From M3007 sp044350425 (GTDB lineage Bacteria; Bacteroidota; Bacteroidia; Chitinophagales; Saprospiraceae): DNA of 64,000 nucleotides. Positions 15,758 through 24,704 of this stretch are shown here, one piece after another; position 1 is the stretch's first letter; every line of letters begins with the position of its first letter. Both the position numbers and the translations under genes were made by a program. The stretch is from assembly GCA_044350425.1 (NCBI GenBank), contig JBILHS010000005.1:35707-99706 (forward strand), given 5' to 3'. The notes beneath the pieces are model-generated. The model made no database searches and had not been told where the DNA came from. It was given only the letters and a program-made list of their open reading frames with translations.

Positions 15758-18301
15758 TCAATGACTTACGATCAGCATCCTTCCTGTGCGACCCTTGGTG
15801 GTTTCCAACACTACCCCATAAGTACCTGCCGGCAGATCCGCCACTGAAACGGGGCGCGAATATTCCCCTGCGAGCAAGCGTTCCGAAGCCGATTCCCAAA
15901 CGATCTTTCCATTCAGGTCCAACAACTTGATTCTGATATTTTCCTCTTTGGCCAGGGTGAAATCAAGCACGCTGCGGTCTTTTGCCGGATTGGGATACAA
16001 CCCGCGAATTGAAATTGCAACCCCAGGTTCTTTCGTTTTAGAGGGTTCAACCAGGTCAGTTTGCCACACCCCAAGTCCATAGGTAGCCACGCGGAGTTTG
16101 AAATTCGGCGTTTGGCTGAGGTGCATGGAGAGCATAGCCTGCGGGGCATGCTCAGAATAAAAAAACCAGTTTCCCCCTGCATCCGGGGAATGCCAGACGC
16201 CCAGATCGTTGGCAATGTAAAAATTGCCTGTATTCGGATCGATCAAAATAGAGTTGGTGGGCACATCAGGAAGTCCGTTATCAATGGCCGTCCATGTGGC
16301 GCCATTATTCCCCGTACTCCAAACATGTTGCGTGTTAAACCCTGCAAATACGGCAAAAACAACCCCTGGTACCGCTGGATAAAATGCAAAATCCATACAA
16401 TACCGGTTGGGCAGGCCCGTCATTTGAGTGGCCGTTCCAGTTGAAGCATCCACTTTAAATACCCGCGCCTGATCCGTGGTGCTGGGTGCCGTGCTGCAAT
16501 ATACCAGATCGGGATTGTCGGGACAGATGGCGATGCTCAGGATCACATCTCCATCCGCAATAAGGTCTGTAACCGGAAACCAAGACTCTCCGGCATCATT
16601 CGAACGCCAGAGGCTTTGCGCCCCGGCATACATGATATCCGGATTGGACGACGAGATCTCAAAAGGTCCGTTGAAAGCAGCACTTTCGCTGATCTCATTA
16701 CCGATCCCGTACCAGCTCTGGCCTCCGTCTATACTCTTATAAAGGTTCAGGTATTGAGAAGAACCATACATGATCTGGTCATTCAGTGGGTTGATGCCGG
16801 CGCACTCGCCGTCTCCACCGAGTATGCGTGTCCAGGAAGGATCTCCGGAGTAAATAGCTGTTGAGTTGTCCTGCATACCGCCGATGCAGAAATCCGGATT
16901 GGTACTCGAGTTGCCCAGATTGGCGTAAAACTGTTGGGTTTGGTAGCCACCGTTGCGTCCCTGATAGGTTTCACCACCGTCGTAAGAAACAAAAAGGCCG
17001 CCGTCTGAAACGAGATAAACCTTGTTTGGATCCGTTGGTACATAATACGCCCGGTGGATATCGGCGTGCACATAATCCGGTGGACCTTCTGAGCCACCCG
17101 CCGGAACATACCCGAAATACCATTTATACCAATACGATTTCTGCGCCACGGAAGTGCCGCTATTGGTTGATTTCCAGGCATCGATCCCTACCCAAACAAT
17201 GGTATTGGGGTCGGTAGGATGTACGGCTACATCGTGTGAATACCAGCCCTGGTATTTGCTTACGTCCTCAGTACTGACTTTTATCCAGGAATTGCCGCCA
17301 TTGATTGTTTTAAAAAGGCCATTTTGTGCAAATGCTTCTCCGATAGAAGCGTAGAGAATATTGGGTTGTGCCGGAGAAATGGTCAGAAGTGTTTTTCCAG
17401 AATAGGTGCCGGGAAGGCCCGCTGCCAGTTTAACAAAATTGGTGCCTCCATTTACCGAGCGGTAAATACCACTCACATCCTGATCATCCAAAGATCCATG
17501 GGTCACAAAGATCCGGCTGGTGTCGGAAGGGTCGATCTCAATATCGACCGCCATGCGCTTATTGTGCACGTTCTGCCAGGTTGCGCCGGCATCCCAGCTA
17601 CGCAAAAGCCCTTCGGAGGTGGCTGCATAAATAGTGGCCGGCCGAAGCGGATTGATCTTAATGTCTTGAACCCCGCGCAATTGACCGTAGCCCCAGTCAA
17701 GGCTTTTGGTCCAGCTGGCGCCACCGTTGGTGCTTTTCAAAATGCCGATCCCGTATGTTCCACGTGTAACACGGATCGCAACATTGGGCGCTGAATTTTC
17801 AACATTGTAAACTTCCCCGGTGCCCGCATACACGATGTCCGGGTTGCTCGGATCCAGGGCTATGGCACTCACGCCCAGGACTGGAAAGCCCGTTTCAACG
17901 CGTTGCCAGGCATCTGCGCCCCGGCCCGCAGAAGTACTTTTCCAGATGCCACCGGAAGCGCTTCCCATCCACAATACATTGGTATCCAGTGGATTGATGG
18001 CCAGACAAAGCGTTCGTCCGCCGATATTTTTAGGACCGAGTGCTTCCCAATCAGGGCTTCGGTCGCCTCTTAACTGAGCAGCCAAGCGCATTTGCACCAG
18101 GGCTTCCGTATATTTTTCTGTGTGGAAAAGTCCGTCCGGAAAAGTCCGCGCTCTGTTCCACTGCAGGAATGCAGCACCTGCCTCGGAAGGGGAGTGCTGT
18201 TCTTTTTTGGAGGGGCTATTTGTATAGTAGAATAGGCTCGCCGCCGCCAAGGCTATGGCGAGTAAAATGGCGGGTAACCCTGCCAAAAGTAGTTTTTTCA
18301 T
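15758..18301 (-). CDS. T9SS-exported BNR/sortilin-like propeller protein
   Basis: 847 residues with an N-terminal hydrophobic signal (residues 2-27). The body has many BNR/Asp-box motifs (STNGGASWTKS, SVNGGTNFVK, SYDGGETYQG, SIDGGQSWYG, SNDAGESWFP), which build a VPS10/sialidase-type beta-propeller. The final ~80 residues (GLYPNPAKDRSVLDFTLAKE, then GEYSRPVSVADLPAGTYGVVL) form a Por/type A T9SS sorting domain. The product is predicted to be secreted or lipid-anchored at the cell surface. No catalytic sialidase residues were identified, so an enzymatic role is not claimed. Confidence 0.87.
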   Translation of the reverse strand: MKKLLLAGLPAILLAIALAAASLFYYTNSPSKKEQHSPSEAGAAFLQWNRARTFPDGLFHTEKYTEALVQMRLAAQLRGDRSPDWEALGPKNIGGRTLCLAINPLDTNVLWMGSASGGIWKSTSAGRGADAWQRVETGFPVLGVSAIALDPSNPDIVYAGTGEVYNVENSAPNVAIRVTRGTYGIGILKSTNGGASWTKSLDWGYGQLRGVQDIKINPLRPATIYAATSEGLLRSWDAGATWQNVHNKRMAVDIEIDPSDTSRIFVTHGSLDDQDVSGIYRSVNGGTNFVKLAAGLPGTYSGKTLLTISPAQPNILYASIGEAFAQNGLFKTINGGNSWIKVSTEDVSKYQGWYSHDVAVHPTDPNTIVWVGIDAWKSTNSGTSVAQKSYWYKWYFGYVPAGGSEGPPDYVHADIHRAYYVPTDPNKVYLVSDGGLFVSYDGGETYQGRNGGYQTQQFYANLGNSSTNPDFCIGGMQDNSTAIYSGDPSWTRILGGDGECAGINPLNDQIMYGSSQYLNLYKSIDGGQSWYGIGNEISESAAFNGPFEISSSNPDIMYAGAQSLWRSNDAGESWFPVTDLIADGDVILSIAICPDNPDLVYCSTAPSTTDQARVFKVDASTGTATQMTGLPNRYCMDFAFYPAVPGVVFAVFAGFNTQHVWSTGNNGATWTAIDNGLPDVPTNSILIDPNTGNFYIANDLGVWHSPDAGGNWFFYSEHAPQAMLSMHLSQTPNFKLRVATYGLGVWQTDLVEPSKTKEPGVAISIRGLYPNPAKDRSVLDFTLAKEENIRIKLLDLNGKIVWESASERLLAGEYSRPVSVADLPAGTYGVVLETTKGRTGRMLIVSH

Positions 18302-18445
18302 TTTTGAACCAAAATATTTCAGCCCAAAAGTGGGGAAAGGAAAAGAATTGACCTGGAGTAAGTGATATACTTTGGCGCGCAGTGGCGAAATTCAAGACCT
18401 TTGGAACTTCAGGCCTGAAAATCCGTTTTGGAAAAAACCTTTGCC

Positions 18446-18859
18446 ATGAATATTGAATTGCTCAAAAACGAACTCTCCTTCCGTACGGCCCGCTCCGGGG
18501 GCGCCGGCGGACAAAACGTAAATAAGGTGGAGACCAAAGCGGAAGCATTGTTGGAGGTTGCAGCTTCGCAGGCCCTCAATGAGGCAGAAAAAGCGCTGAT
18601 TTTTGAGAAACTGGCCAACCATATTTCTTCAGAAGGCATTCTTGCCGCCATGAATCAGACGGAGCGTTCTCAATTGATGAACAAGCATCTCGCCGAAGAA
18701 AAGCTGATCCGACTGATTGAAAAAGCCCTACACAAGCCCAAGCGGCGAAAAATTACCCGTATCCCTCAGTCTGTGATCGCGAAGCGTTTAAAAACCAAAA
18801 AGATCAATTCTGAAAAAAAGGCGGCACGGCGCGTTGGGGTGGAGGATTGGAATAATTGA
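18446..18859 (+). CDS. arfB: Ribosome-rescue peptidyl-tRNA hydrolase ArfB (YaeJ)
   Basis: 137 residues from the ATG at 18446; an in-frame TTG at 18428 is a weaker start. The catalytic GGQ loop is intact (RSGGAGGQNVNKVETKAE), with the basic C-terminal tail (PKRRKITRIPQSVIAKRLKTKK) that inserts into the mRNA channel of stalled ribosomes. It releases peptides from non-stop complexes and complements tmRNA/SmpB, whose smpB gene is also in this window. It ends in a hairpin shared with the convergent S9 peptidase gene. Confidence 0.92.
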   Translation: MNIELLKNELSFRTARSGGAGGQNVNKVETKAEALLEVAASQALNEAEKALIFEKLANHISSEGILAAMNQTERSQLMNKHLAEEKLIRLIEKALHKPKRRKITRIPQSVIAKRLKTKKINSEKKAARRVGVEDWNN

Positions 18860-18861
18860 GG

Positions 18862-18968
18862 ATTTGGGGATTTGGTTATTTGAGACACTAGAGCCTGGCA
18901 TTCCTTTTGATCGAATGATAAGAAATACCAGGCTCTGGCACCCCAAATAAACAAATCCCCAAATAACC
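18862..18968. terminator. Long imperfect inverted repeat between convergent genes
   Basis: Words built on GATTTGGGGATTTGGTTATTT (18861-18881) and AGAGCCTGGCA are answered by their reverse complements at 18926-18965. It lies between arfB and the S9 peptidase, so a bidirectional terminator role is likely. A TACCAGGCT/TGGCA relative occurs near 59285-59320. Confidence 0.65.
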
Positions 18969-18969
18969 A

Positions 18970-20901
18970 CTATTGTTTCACCGACGCCGGCGCCTTCAAA
19001 TACTTATCCAAAAACGCCAAAACACCGCTGTAGCCTTTCATCTCATTTTCCTTTTTTACGAATCCGTGCCCTTCGTCCGGAAACACCATGTACTCCGCCG
19101 GGACATTGTTTTTCTTGACGGCCGCTACGATTTCGTCTGACTCGACCTGAAGCACCCGGGGATCGTTTGCACCTTGCAGTACCATGATCGGGTTCTTTAC
19201 ATTTTGAGCGTGGAACAGGGGTGAAATGCGCTCCAAACGAACAGAATCCGCGGTATTGGGGTCGCCCATTTCAGCATAAAGCGCCTTGCGGAAGGATTCC
19301 CAATAGGGCGGGATGAATTTAAGCGTTCGCAGCCAGTTGGTGACGCCAAAGATGTTGACACCCGTCTTGAATTCGTCGGGAGCAAAGGTCATGGCTGCCA
19401 TCGTCATGTAGCCGCCATAAGAGCCACCGATGATTCCAATCCGTTCTTTATCAATATAATCCAGGGACTGAAGGTGCTTTTTCCCATAAATACAATCCTG
19501 TAGGTCCTTCTCGCCATGGTTTTGATCATCCATTTTAAAAAACGATTTTCCATATCCGCTACTGCCCCGGTTATTGACCATCAAAACGGCATAACCATGG
19601 TTGACCAGGTATTGGATGAACGAACTATATCCAACACGTGACTGACCACCCGGCCCACCGTGTACCCAGACCAGCGCCGGGACTTTGTTGGTCGCTGAAG
19701 CGGTGAGTGGTTTGTAATAAATGGCTGGAATTTCAAGTCCATCGAAGGATTTGTAGCGTACTACAGTTGCGGTGACCAGATCATCGGGATTGACTTCCGG
19801 CGAAGCATTGTTCGTGAGGCGCTTCAGGGCTTTCGTCTCGAAGTTGTAGGCATACAGGTCATTGGGTGATTTAGAGGTACCCACCGAAAGCCGCATCATT
19901 TTTTCACTGGAAGAAATATTGACCGCAGATACATCGCCATCCGGAATGGCTGGGAAGGCCACGTCTTTACCTGCTGCGTCGCGTATGATCAATTTGTTTT
20001 TGCCATCTTCATTGATACCGATCACCTGATATTTGCCATTTTCAGATTGGTAGGCATACATCACGTCCCAATTGGTTTCGTAAGCCGTTTTACGTTCGCC
20101 GGTAGCAAGATCGTATTGCACAAGATAGGCAAATTCCTTGCCCACATCGGTGGTGTAAAAGAAGGTTTTGCCATCGGCGCTAAAGCCTGAAGTGCCATAA
20201 CTGCCGGGTTGTGTTGGATCTGAAATTTCTTTTAATTGCTTATTTTTTACGTCATAGAGAAACAACTGATTTTCGCTGGTCGTTATCGACTTACTGAGTG
20301 CGATCCGGTCGCCATAACGGGAGATGGCATCGGTACCGTAACCGTCTTTATTTTCATAGATCAGCGTTGGTTTCCAGGTTCCGACTTCCATTTGATATAG
20401 ATCGAAAAAGCGGTCATCACGCTTATTAGACGTGTAATAAAAGGATTTTTTGTCTTTTGCCCAATCGGAGAAACGGGCCACTTCCTTTTCAGCAGGCGTG
20501 AGGTCCTGGCTGCTACCATCTGCTTTCAGCAGGTAAAGGTGGTCGATCTCGTTGCCGCCTTTGTCAGCGGAGAACAGTACCTCCGCAGATCCCGGCACAT
20601 AATCCACTGCATAAAAGGATTCTGTTGTGGAGTTGGTCAGGGCTTTTTTGGAGCCCTCGGCCAGGTTGATCTCGTAAAGATTGTAAATGCCGGATTCGTT
20701 GCTGTGTACGAGCAACTTTTGCTCATCCGCAGAGAAGACACCTGCGCCGGTAGATTTGGTTTTGTAAAACTGCTCGATGGTGTACTGCGCCGGATTGCGG
20801 GTTGGAACTCCTGTTTTGTCTGAATTACAGGCAACGCACAAGAGGAGCGAAAGAATGCCGGTGGCAGCGCTTACATAGGTAGAGCTGAAGATTTTTTTCA
20901 T
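18970..20901 (-). CDS. Prolyl-oligopeptidase family (S9) serine peptidase, exported
   Basis: 643 residues from the ATG at 20901, chosen because MKKIFSSTYV opens a signal peptide with a lipobox-like LCVAC. The N-terminal half is a WD40/TolB-like propeller (repeated SADGKTFFYTTD-type strands). The C-terminal half is an alpha/beta hydrolase: nucleophile in GIIGGSYGGYMTM, Asp in LQGANDPRVL, His in PDEGHGFVK. It likely degrades or trims oligopeptides in the periplasm or at the outer membrane. Confidence 0.9.
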   Translation of the reverse strand: MKKIFSSTYVSAATGILSLLLCVACNSDKTGVPTRNPAQYTIEQFYKTKSTGAGVFSADEQKLLVHSNESGIYNLYEINLAEGSKKALTNSTTESFYAVDYVPGSAEVLFSADKGGNEIDHLYLLKADGSSQDLTPAEKEVARFSDWAKDKKSFYYTSNKRDDRFFDLYQMEVGTWKPTLIYENKDGYGTDAISRYGDRIALSKSITTSENQLFLYDVKNKQLKEISDPTQPGSYGTSGFSADGKTFFYTTDVGKEFAYLVQYDLATGERKTAYETNWDVMYAYQSENGKYQVIGINEDGKNKLIIRDAAGKDVAFPAIPDGDVSAVNISSSEKMMRLSVGTSKSPNDLYAYNFETKALKRLTNNASPEVNPDDLVTATVVRYKSFDGLEIPAIYYKPLTASATNKVPALVWVHGGPGGQSRVGYSSFIQYLVNHGYAVLMVNNRGSSGYGKSFFKMDDQNHGEKDLQDCIYGKKHLQSLDYIDKERIGIIGGSYGGYMTMAAMTFAPDEFKTGVNIFGVTNWLRTLKFIPPYWESFRKALYAEMGDPNTADSVRLERISPLFHAQNVKNPIMVLQGANDPRVLQVESDEIVAAVKKNNVPAEYMVFPDEGHGFVKKENEMKGYSGVLAFLDKYLKAPASVKQ

Positions 20902-21019
20902 TGCTATCGTGATTGGTTTGAATTTTGCCACAAAATAAGAAAGTCCGGCAGCTGGCCAAACCTTTTTCGTCTTTTGACCATATTCACAAGACTAATCTTT
21001 CCTTTTAATACCCCAACCG

Positions 21020-22237
21020 ATGCAGCAAGACGTTGTTTTTTTCTCCCTTTTCCGAACCGATCATCCGTACTCCTCTATTTCACTCTCGATGGCAAAGGAG
21101 TTGGCGAAAACCGGGAGGGTGCTTTATGTCAATCATCCCTATTCTTTCAAAGATATTTTTTCGGGACTCAAAAACGGGGATCCTATACTCCGACAACGTT
21201 TAGGACATTTGCTTGCGTTTCGAAGCAGATACGAGCAGCTCGCAAGTATTCCGGAAAATTTTGTGGCCGTCACGCCGCCGCCCACTTTGCCGATCAATTG
21301 GTTGCCACCGGGCAGGATTTACGATTTTTTACAAGCGCTGAATAACGGCATCGTGCTACGCGCTATTGGCCGCGCAGCACGCAAGCTAAATATCCACAAC
21401 TTCGTCTACATCAATTGCTACGACCCTTTTTATGCAGGCTGGCTTCCGGCAAAAATGGCTGCTGAAACCTGCATTTACCATTGTATCGACGATATTACAC
21501 AAAATTCCTACACAGCCAGACATGGCGAACGGCTGGAAAATGAGGCCTGCAAAAACGCGGACTTCACTTTCGTGACCTCCACCAATCTGAATCGATTGAA
21601 ATCCCCTTTTGCGCGACGTTTGACCACCTTTTTTAACGCCGCCGACGTATCTGTTTTCCAAAAAGTGCTGAGCGAAAAATACCCTCGCCCGGCCGAACTG
21701 GAGGGACATCCGGGGCCAGTCATCGGATATATTGGCAACCTCGACGACCTGCGCATCGACTATCCCCTGTTAAAAAAAACAGCCCTGCGTTTTCCTGAAA
21801 AAACCCTGCTGCTGGTTGGCCCGATCAACAGCGGGGAACCCGCTGGGATCGGGCTGGATCGGCTCCCAAACGTCGTTTTTGTCGGAAGTCGCCGGCTCGA
21901 AGCACTGCCTCCATTCCTGAAACACATGGACGTTGTTCTGATACCCTTCCTGTGCAACACCTTGACCTTTAGCATTTATCCGCTCAAAATCAATGAGTAT
22001 CTGGCCGCTGGCAAACCTGTGGTCACCAGCAGTTTTTCCGACGATATCCGTACATTCGCAGACTGTACTTACCTTGCTGAGGATCACGAAGCGTTTCTTT
22101 TAAAGATCGAAGTCGCATTGGCAGAAAACAATCCTGAACTTGTTCGTATCCGTACAGAGGTAGCCAATTCAAATACTTGGGAAGCCCGGATAAAGCAGCT
22201 TTGGCAGGAAATTGGAAGCGAAGAGGTGTCATCTTGA
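21020..22237 (+). CDS. Glycosyltransferase, GT4-like fold
   Basis: 405 residues, cytoplasmic. The N-terminal Rossmann half begins DVVFFSLFRTDHPYSSISLS. The C-terminal half has GPVIGYIGNLDD, PNVVFVGSRRLEALPPFLKHMDVVLIPF and PLKINEYLAAGKPVVTS, the nucleotide-sugar binding block of GT-B enzymes. Similar proteins build exopolysaccharide or O-antigen. It is followed after 43 nt by a tiny membrane protein gene and then an O-antigen ligase-like gene, all on the plus strand, suggesting a short polysaccharide operon. Confidence 0.85.
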   Translation: MQQDVVFFSLFRTDHPYSSISLSMAKELAKTGRVLYVNHPYSFKDIFSGLKNGDPILRQRLGHLLAFRSRYEQLASIPENFVAVTPPPTLPINWLPPGRIYDFLQALNNGIVLRAIGRAARKLNIHNFVYINCYDPFYAGWLPAKMAAETCIYHCIDDITQNSYTARHGERLENEACKNADFTFVTSTNLNRLKSPFARRLTTFFNAADVSVFQKVLSEKYPRPAELEGHPGPVIGYIGNLDDLRIDYPLLKKTALRFPEKTLLLVGPINSGEPAGIGLDRLPNVVFVGSRRLEALPPFLKHMDVVLIPFLCNTLTFSIYPLKINEYLAAGKPVVTSSFSDDIRTFADCTYLAEDHEAFLLKIEVALAENNPELVRIRTEVANSNTWEARIKQLWQEIGSEEVSS

Positions 22238-22280
22238 CGAAAGAGAGGTGACATCTCATTTCACGCATCAAATAACAACT

Positions 22281-22391
22281 ATGAAAAACGCTCCCGAACT
22301 CAGCCCCTACCAACGGTTCATCGAAACCCTCATGCACCTGTTCATCATTCTGGTGCTGGGAGGCATTTTTCTAAAAGTGCTGTTTTTTTAA
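22281..22391 (+). CDS. 36-residue single-pass membrane protein
   Basis: ATG at 22281, TAA at 22389-22391. The N-terminus is polar (KNAPELSPYQRFIETLMH), followed by one hydrophobic helix (LFIILVLGGIFLKVLFF) to the very end. It sits between the glycosyltransferase and the O-antigen ligase-like gene in the same orientation. The stop codon is formed by the start of an ACCGTAA-family repeat. Function unknown; context suggests a small membrane component of the polysaccharide cluster. Codon use and the amphipathic-then-hydrophobic layout support a real gene. Confidence 0.55.
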   Translation: MKNAPELSPYQRFIETLMHLFIILVLGGIFLKVLFF

Positions 22392-22411
22392 CCGTGCACC
22401 GTAAACCGTAA
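22390..22411 (+). repeat. ACCGTAA-family repeat abutting a start codon
   Basis: The whole 20-nt spacer between the small membrane gene and the next ATG consists of ACCGTGC, ACCGTAA, ACCGTAA words. There is no Shine-Dalgarno sequence. Confidence 0.75.
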
Positions 22412-23896
22412 ATGCAAGACCTCTTCACTCCGCGCGACAACTCCCTTTGGGGAAAAATAAAGGCCCAGCTCAATCAACAGCTGGTGGCACAGAAGCTCAA
22501 TAGCCCATTGGGGCTGGCGATGTTGTTGTTGGCCACTTTGCCATTGTCGTACCTCCTGGCGACACTGGAGCTGAAAGTGAGTGTGGTCCTGTATATCGGT
22601 TTGATCGGCATTCCGCTGCTTATTTTTTGCCTGTTCAATATTGCGTTTGCCATCGGGCTGATGCTGTTTGTGTCCTTTGCACTTCCCTTCGCATTGAAGT
22701 ACACGGATGCACCCATCGGGACCCTGCTGGATTTATTGATTTTATTGAGCACCGTGGGAATATTACTTCGTCAGATCAAGGAGCGGGATTTTGGATTTGC
22801 CAAATCGCCGCTGAGTTATATCATCCTGATCTGGCTGTATTACAATGTGATGCAGGTGCTGAACCCGGAAGCTCAATCCAGATTAGCCTGGGTTTATACC
22901 GTAAGAAGTGTGGCGATCCAACAGGTCGTTTTTTTCATCGGGGCCTATGCCTTTCAACGCAATCGGGCAGGTATTATGATCCTGCTGAAGGGGATCATCG
23001 GCATGTGTTTTGTGAGCGCGCTTTACGGCTTAAAGCAATATTTTTTTGGTTTCAACGCTCAGGAAACGCTCTGGATGATGGCTGATGAGGAACGATACCA
23101 GTTGTATCATCAATGGAACATGGTGCGCATTCCTTCCTTCTGTTACGACCCGACCACCTTTGGGATCCTGATGGTTTGTTTTGCGGTTTTCTGCGGGGCC
23201 ATGGTGGCTGGAGCGACCAAAATGTCGCACAAGATCATCCTGGGTCTGATGGGCTTGATAGCCTTGTGGGCCACCGCTTACACAGGGACCCGGACGGCCT
23301 TTGGGTTGGTACCTCTGGGGGCGATCTTTTTTGCCGGACTGGTGCTGAGTAGGCGGGTGCTGCTCATAGGGGGGATTCTGGCTGTGCTGGGGGTAGGTTT
23401 TGTCTTAAAATCTACAAACAGCGGAGTCATTTACCGCATTCAATCGGCCTTTAAGCCATCGCAGGACGATTCGATGAACCTGCGTCTGAGCAATCAGAAA
23501 AAGATTCAGCCATATATTCAGAGTCACGCACTGGGTGGCGGACTAGGTAGTTGCGGGGTCTGGGGCAAACGTTTCAATCCGGAATCTGAACTCGCCAAGT
23601 TCCCCCACGACTCCAGTTTTGTGCGTATGGGGGTGGAACTGGGTTGGATCGGACTGATCCTGTACACCTTGTTCCATTACGTCGTGCTGCGCACAGGATT
23701 GTACTATTTCATACGATGCCGTGATCCGTTTATCAAATCACTTTATGCGGGCATCACCACCTGGCTGTTCATGCTGGCGGTAGCCTGTTATTTTCAGGAA
23801 GCGATTTTGCAATTGCCGATGAATGTGATCTACAACGTGTTTCTGGCGATGCTGGTTACTTTGAAGAATTTTGATCCGGCGTTTGAGAAGGAGTAG
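22412..23896 (+). CDS. O-antigen ligase/polymerase-like membrane protein
   Basis: 494 residues with at least ten hydrophobic helices (for example LAMLLLATLPLSYLLATL, VGFVLK, LIGIPLLIFCLF). A large extracytoplasmic loop carries the polar segment around YRIQSAFKPSQDD and HALGGGLGSCGVWG. This is the Wzy_C/O-antigen ligase pattern: enzymes that polymerise or transfer undecaprenyl-linked glycans at the inner membrane. Third gene of the glycosyltransferase cluster. The start codon directly follows an ACCGTAA repeat. Confidence 0.8.
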   Translation: MQDLFTPRDNSLWGKIKAQLNQQLVAQKLNSPLGLAMLLLATLPLSYLLATLELKVSVVLYIGLIGIPLLIFCLFNIAFAIGLMLFVSFALPFALKYTDAPIGTLLDLLILLSTVGILLRQIKERDFGFAKSPLSYIILIWLYYNVMQVLNPEAQSRLAWVYTVRSVAIQQVVFFIGAYAFQRNRAGIMILLKGIIGMCFVSALYGLKQYFFGFNAQETLWMMADEERYQLYHQWNMVRIPSFCYDPTTFGILMVCFAVFCGAMVAGATKMSHKIILGLMGLIALWATAYTGTRTAFGLVPLGAIFFAGLVLSRRVLLIGGILAVLGVGFVLKSTNSGVIYRIQSAFKPSQDDSMNLRLSNQKKIQPYIQSHALGGGLGSCGVWGKRFNPESELAKFPHDSSFVRMGVELGWIGLILYTLFHYVVLRTGLYYFIRCRDPFIKSLYAGITTWLFMLAVACYFQEAILQLPMNVIYNVFLAMLVTLKNFDPAFEKE

Positions 23897-23924
23897 TGCA
23901 TCTATTTTGATCCATAAGAACCTT

Positions 23925-23932
23925 TACTTTTG
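23925..23932 (+). promoter_or_regulatory. Bacteroidota -7 element TACTTTTG
   Basis: TACTTTTG matches TAnnTTTG, 17 nt before the DUF433 start. A TTG at 23907 is only 15 nt upstream, shorter than usual, so the -33 match is weak. Confidence 0.4.
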
Positions 23933-23949
23933 CAGTAAACCATTTTCAT

Positions 23950-24141
23950 ATGTCAGAGAATCTTTTAGAACGCATTACGATCAATCCTGCCCAATGCGGC
24001 GGAAGGCCTTGTATCCGGGGAATGCGTATTCGAGTGACCGATGTGCTCGATTTGTTGGCCTGTGGACTCAGTCCTGAAGCCATTGTGTCAGAAGAGTTGC
24101 CTGATCTGACGCTGGAAGATTTGAGGGCTTGTTTGTCCTAA
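23950..24141 (+). CDS. DUF433 antitoxin-like protein, prematurely stopped
   Basis: 63 residues reading ERITINPAQCGGRPCIRGMRI and VTDVLDLLACGLSPEAIVSE, a clear DUF433 small helix-turn-helix protein, usually the antitoxin partner of a DUF5615 PIN-like toxin. It ends at TAA (24139-24141). Reading the same frame onward gives ASLKLNHPILAAAA and a TGA at 24184-24186 that overlaps the next ATG as TGATG. That continuation fits the usual DUF433 tail, so the TAA looks like a nonsense mutation of a Tyr codon. The protein may still be made, shortened by about 16 residues. Confidence 0.75.
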   Translation: MSENLLERITINPAQCGGRPCIRGMRIRVTDVLDLLACGLSPEAIVSEELPDLTLEDLRACLS

Positions 24142-24185
24142 GCATCTCTAAAACTCAACCATCCAATTCTTGCCGCCGCTGCCTG

Positions 24186-24293
24186 ATGTTGCTGATCGAT
24201 GCTCAATTATCTCCCAATTTGGCTATTCGGGTAAAGGACCATTTCGAAATCGATTGTTTTCTACTTTCTGCAGCGCTAGGGTCTTTTTTTTGA
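24186..24293 (+). pseudogene. Truncated DUF5615 PIN-like toxin
   Basis: ATG at 24186, translationally coupled to the ancestral DUF433 stop. It encodes LLIDAQLSPNLAIRVKDHFEID, the typical DUF5615 N-terminus with its first catalytic Asp. After about 27 native codons it runs into the left arm of an inverted repeat at 24271 and stops at 24291-24293. A full DUF5615 protein is about 110 residues, so the toxin is inactive. Confidence 0.7.
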
Positions 24294-24480
24294 CCCAGCG
24301 CCCATCCTGCAGGGTTCCATACTGAGGAACAAACACGTCGAAGGGCATCTGTTCCATCTGTAAGCGGTTTTGATTTAATGGCTGGAAACAGTATATTCGT
24401 AAAGTCACCAAGGTTTGTTGATTCGTGCATTTGCTTGGGTGCTCACGGAAGTGGCGCTGGGTCAAAAAAAGACCCTAGTG
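24273..24480. repeat. Inverted-repeat element C interrupting the toxin gene
   Basis: Arms built on CTAGGGTCTTTTTTTGACCC then AGCGCC (24276-24302, and the reverse complement around 24453-24476) flank a ~150-nt interior with no convincing gene. The left arm has one extra T. It begins where the DUF5615 reading frame loses similarity, so it is either an insertion or the edge of a rearrangement. Confidence 0.7.
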
Positions 24481-24638
24481 CCGCGTCCGGCCATTAAGGT
24501 ATGAATTGGGGAGGCAAATTTTTTCTTTATCAAGGCGTGAGAAGGGCGCAATGCGGGACATTTTAACCGACGAACAACGCAGAGAAAGGAAAAATCAGAC
24601 CGCCATATTCACACCTTAATGGCCGGACGCGGCACTAG
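24475..24638. repeat. Inverted-repeat element D with conserved loop core
   Basis: Arms 24475-24506 and 24607-24638 (32 nt, one mismatch) contain GTGCCGCGTCCGGCCATTAA. The 100-nt interior holds a core starting AAGGCGTGAGAAGGGCGCAA (24531-24550) and continuing to GACGAACAACGC. The same core, with scattered substitutions, is in the loop of the unrelated inverted repeat at 56360-56517. Confidence 0.8.
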
Positions 24639-24697
24639 CGCGGCAAGAAAGGTACCTTGATATGCTTGGGGAATACCTGGCGGGGCAGAAAAAATAA
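24620..24697 (+). pseudogene. C-terminal gene fragment
   Basis: An open frame emerging from element D ends RYLDMLGEYLAGQKK then TAA, 7 nt before the immunity-like pseudogene. It may be the tail of a lost gene (perhaps a toxin). No family is recognised. Confidence 0.3.
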
Positions 24698-24704
24698 TTA
24701 GATT

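Noticed and set aside
24203..24465. Two overlapping minus-strand frames (75 and 80 codons) in the loop of element C
   Set aside because: No recognised domain, and they run through the repeat arms; coding status unsupported.
24273..24638. Complete insertion sequence
   Set aside because: Inverted repeats are present but there is no transposase frame between them and no clear target-site duplication.
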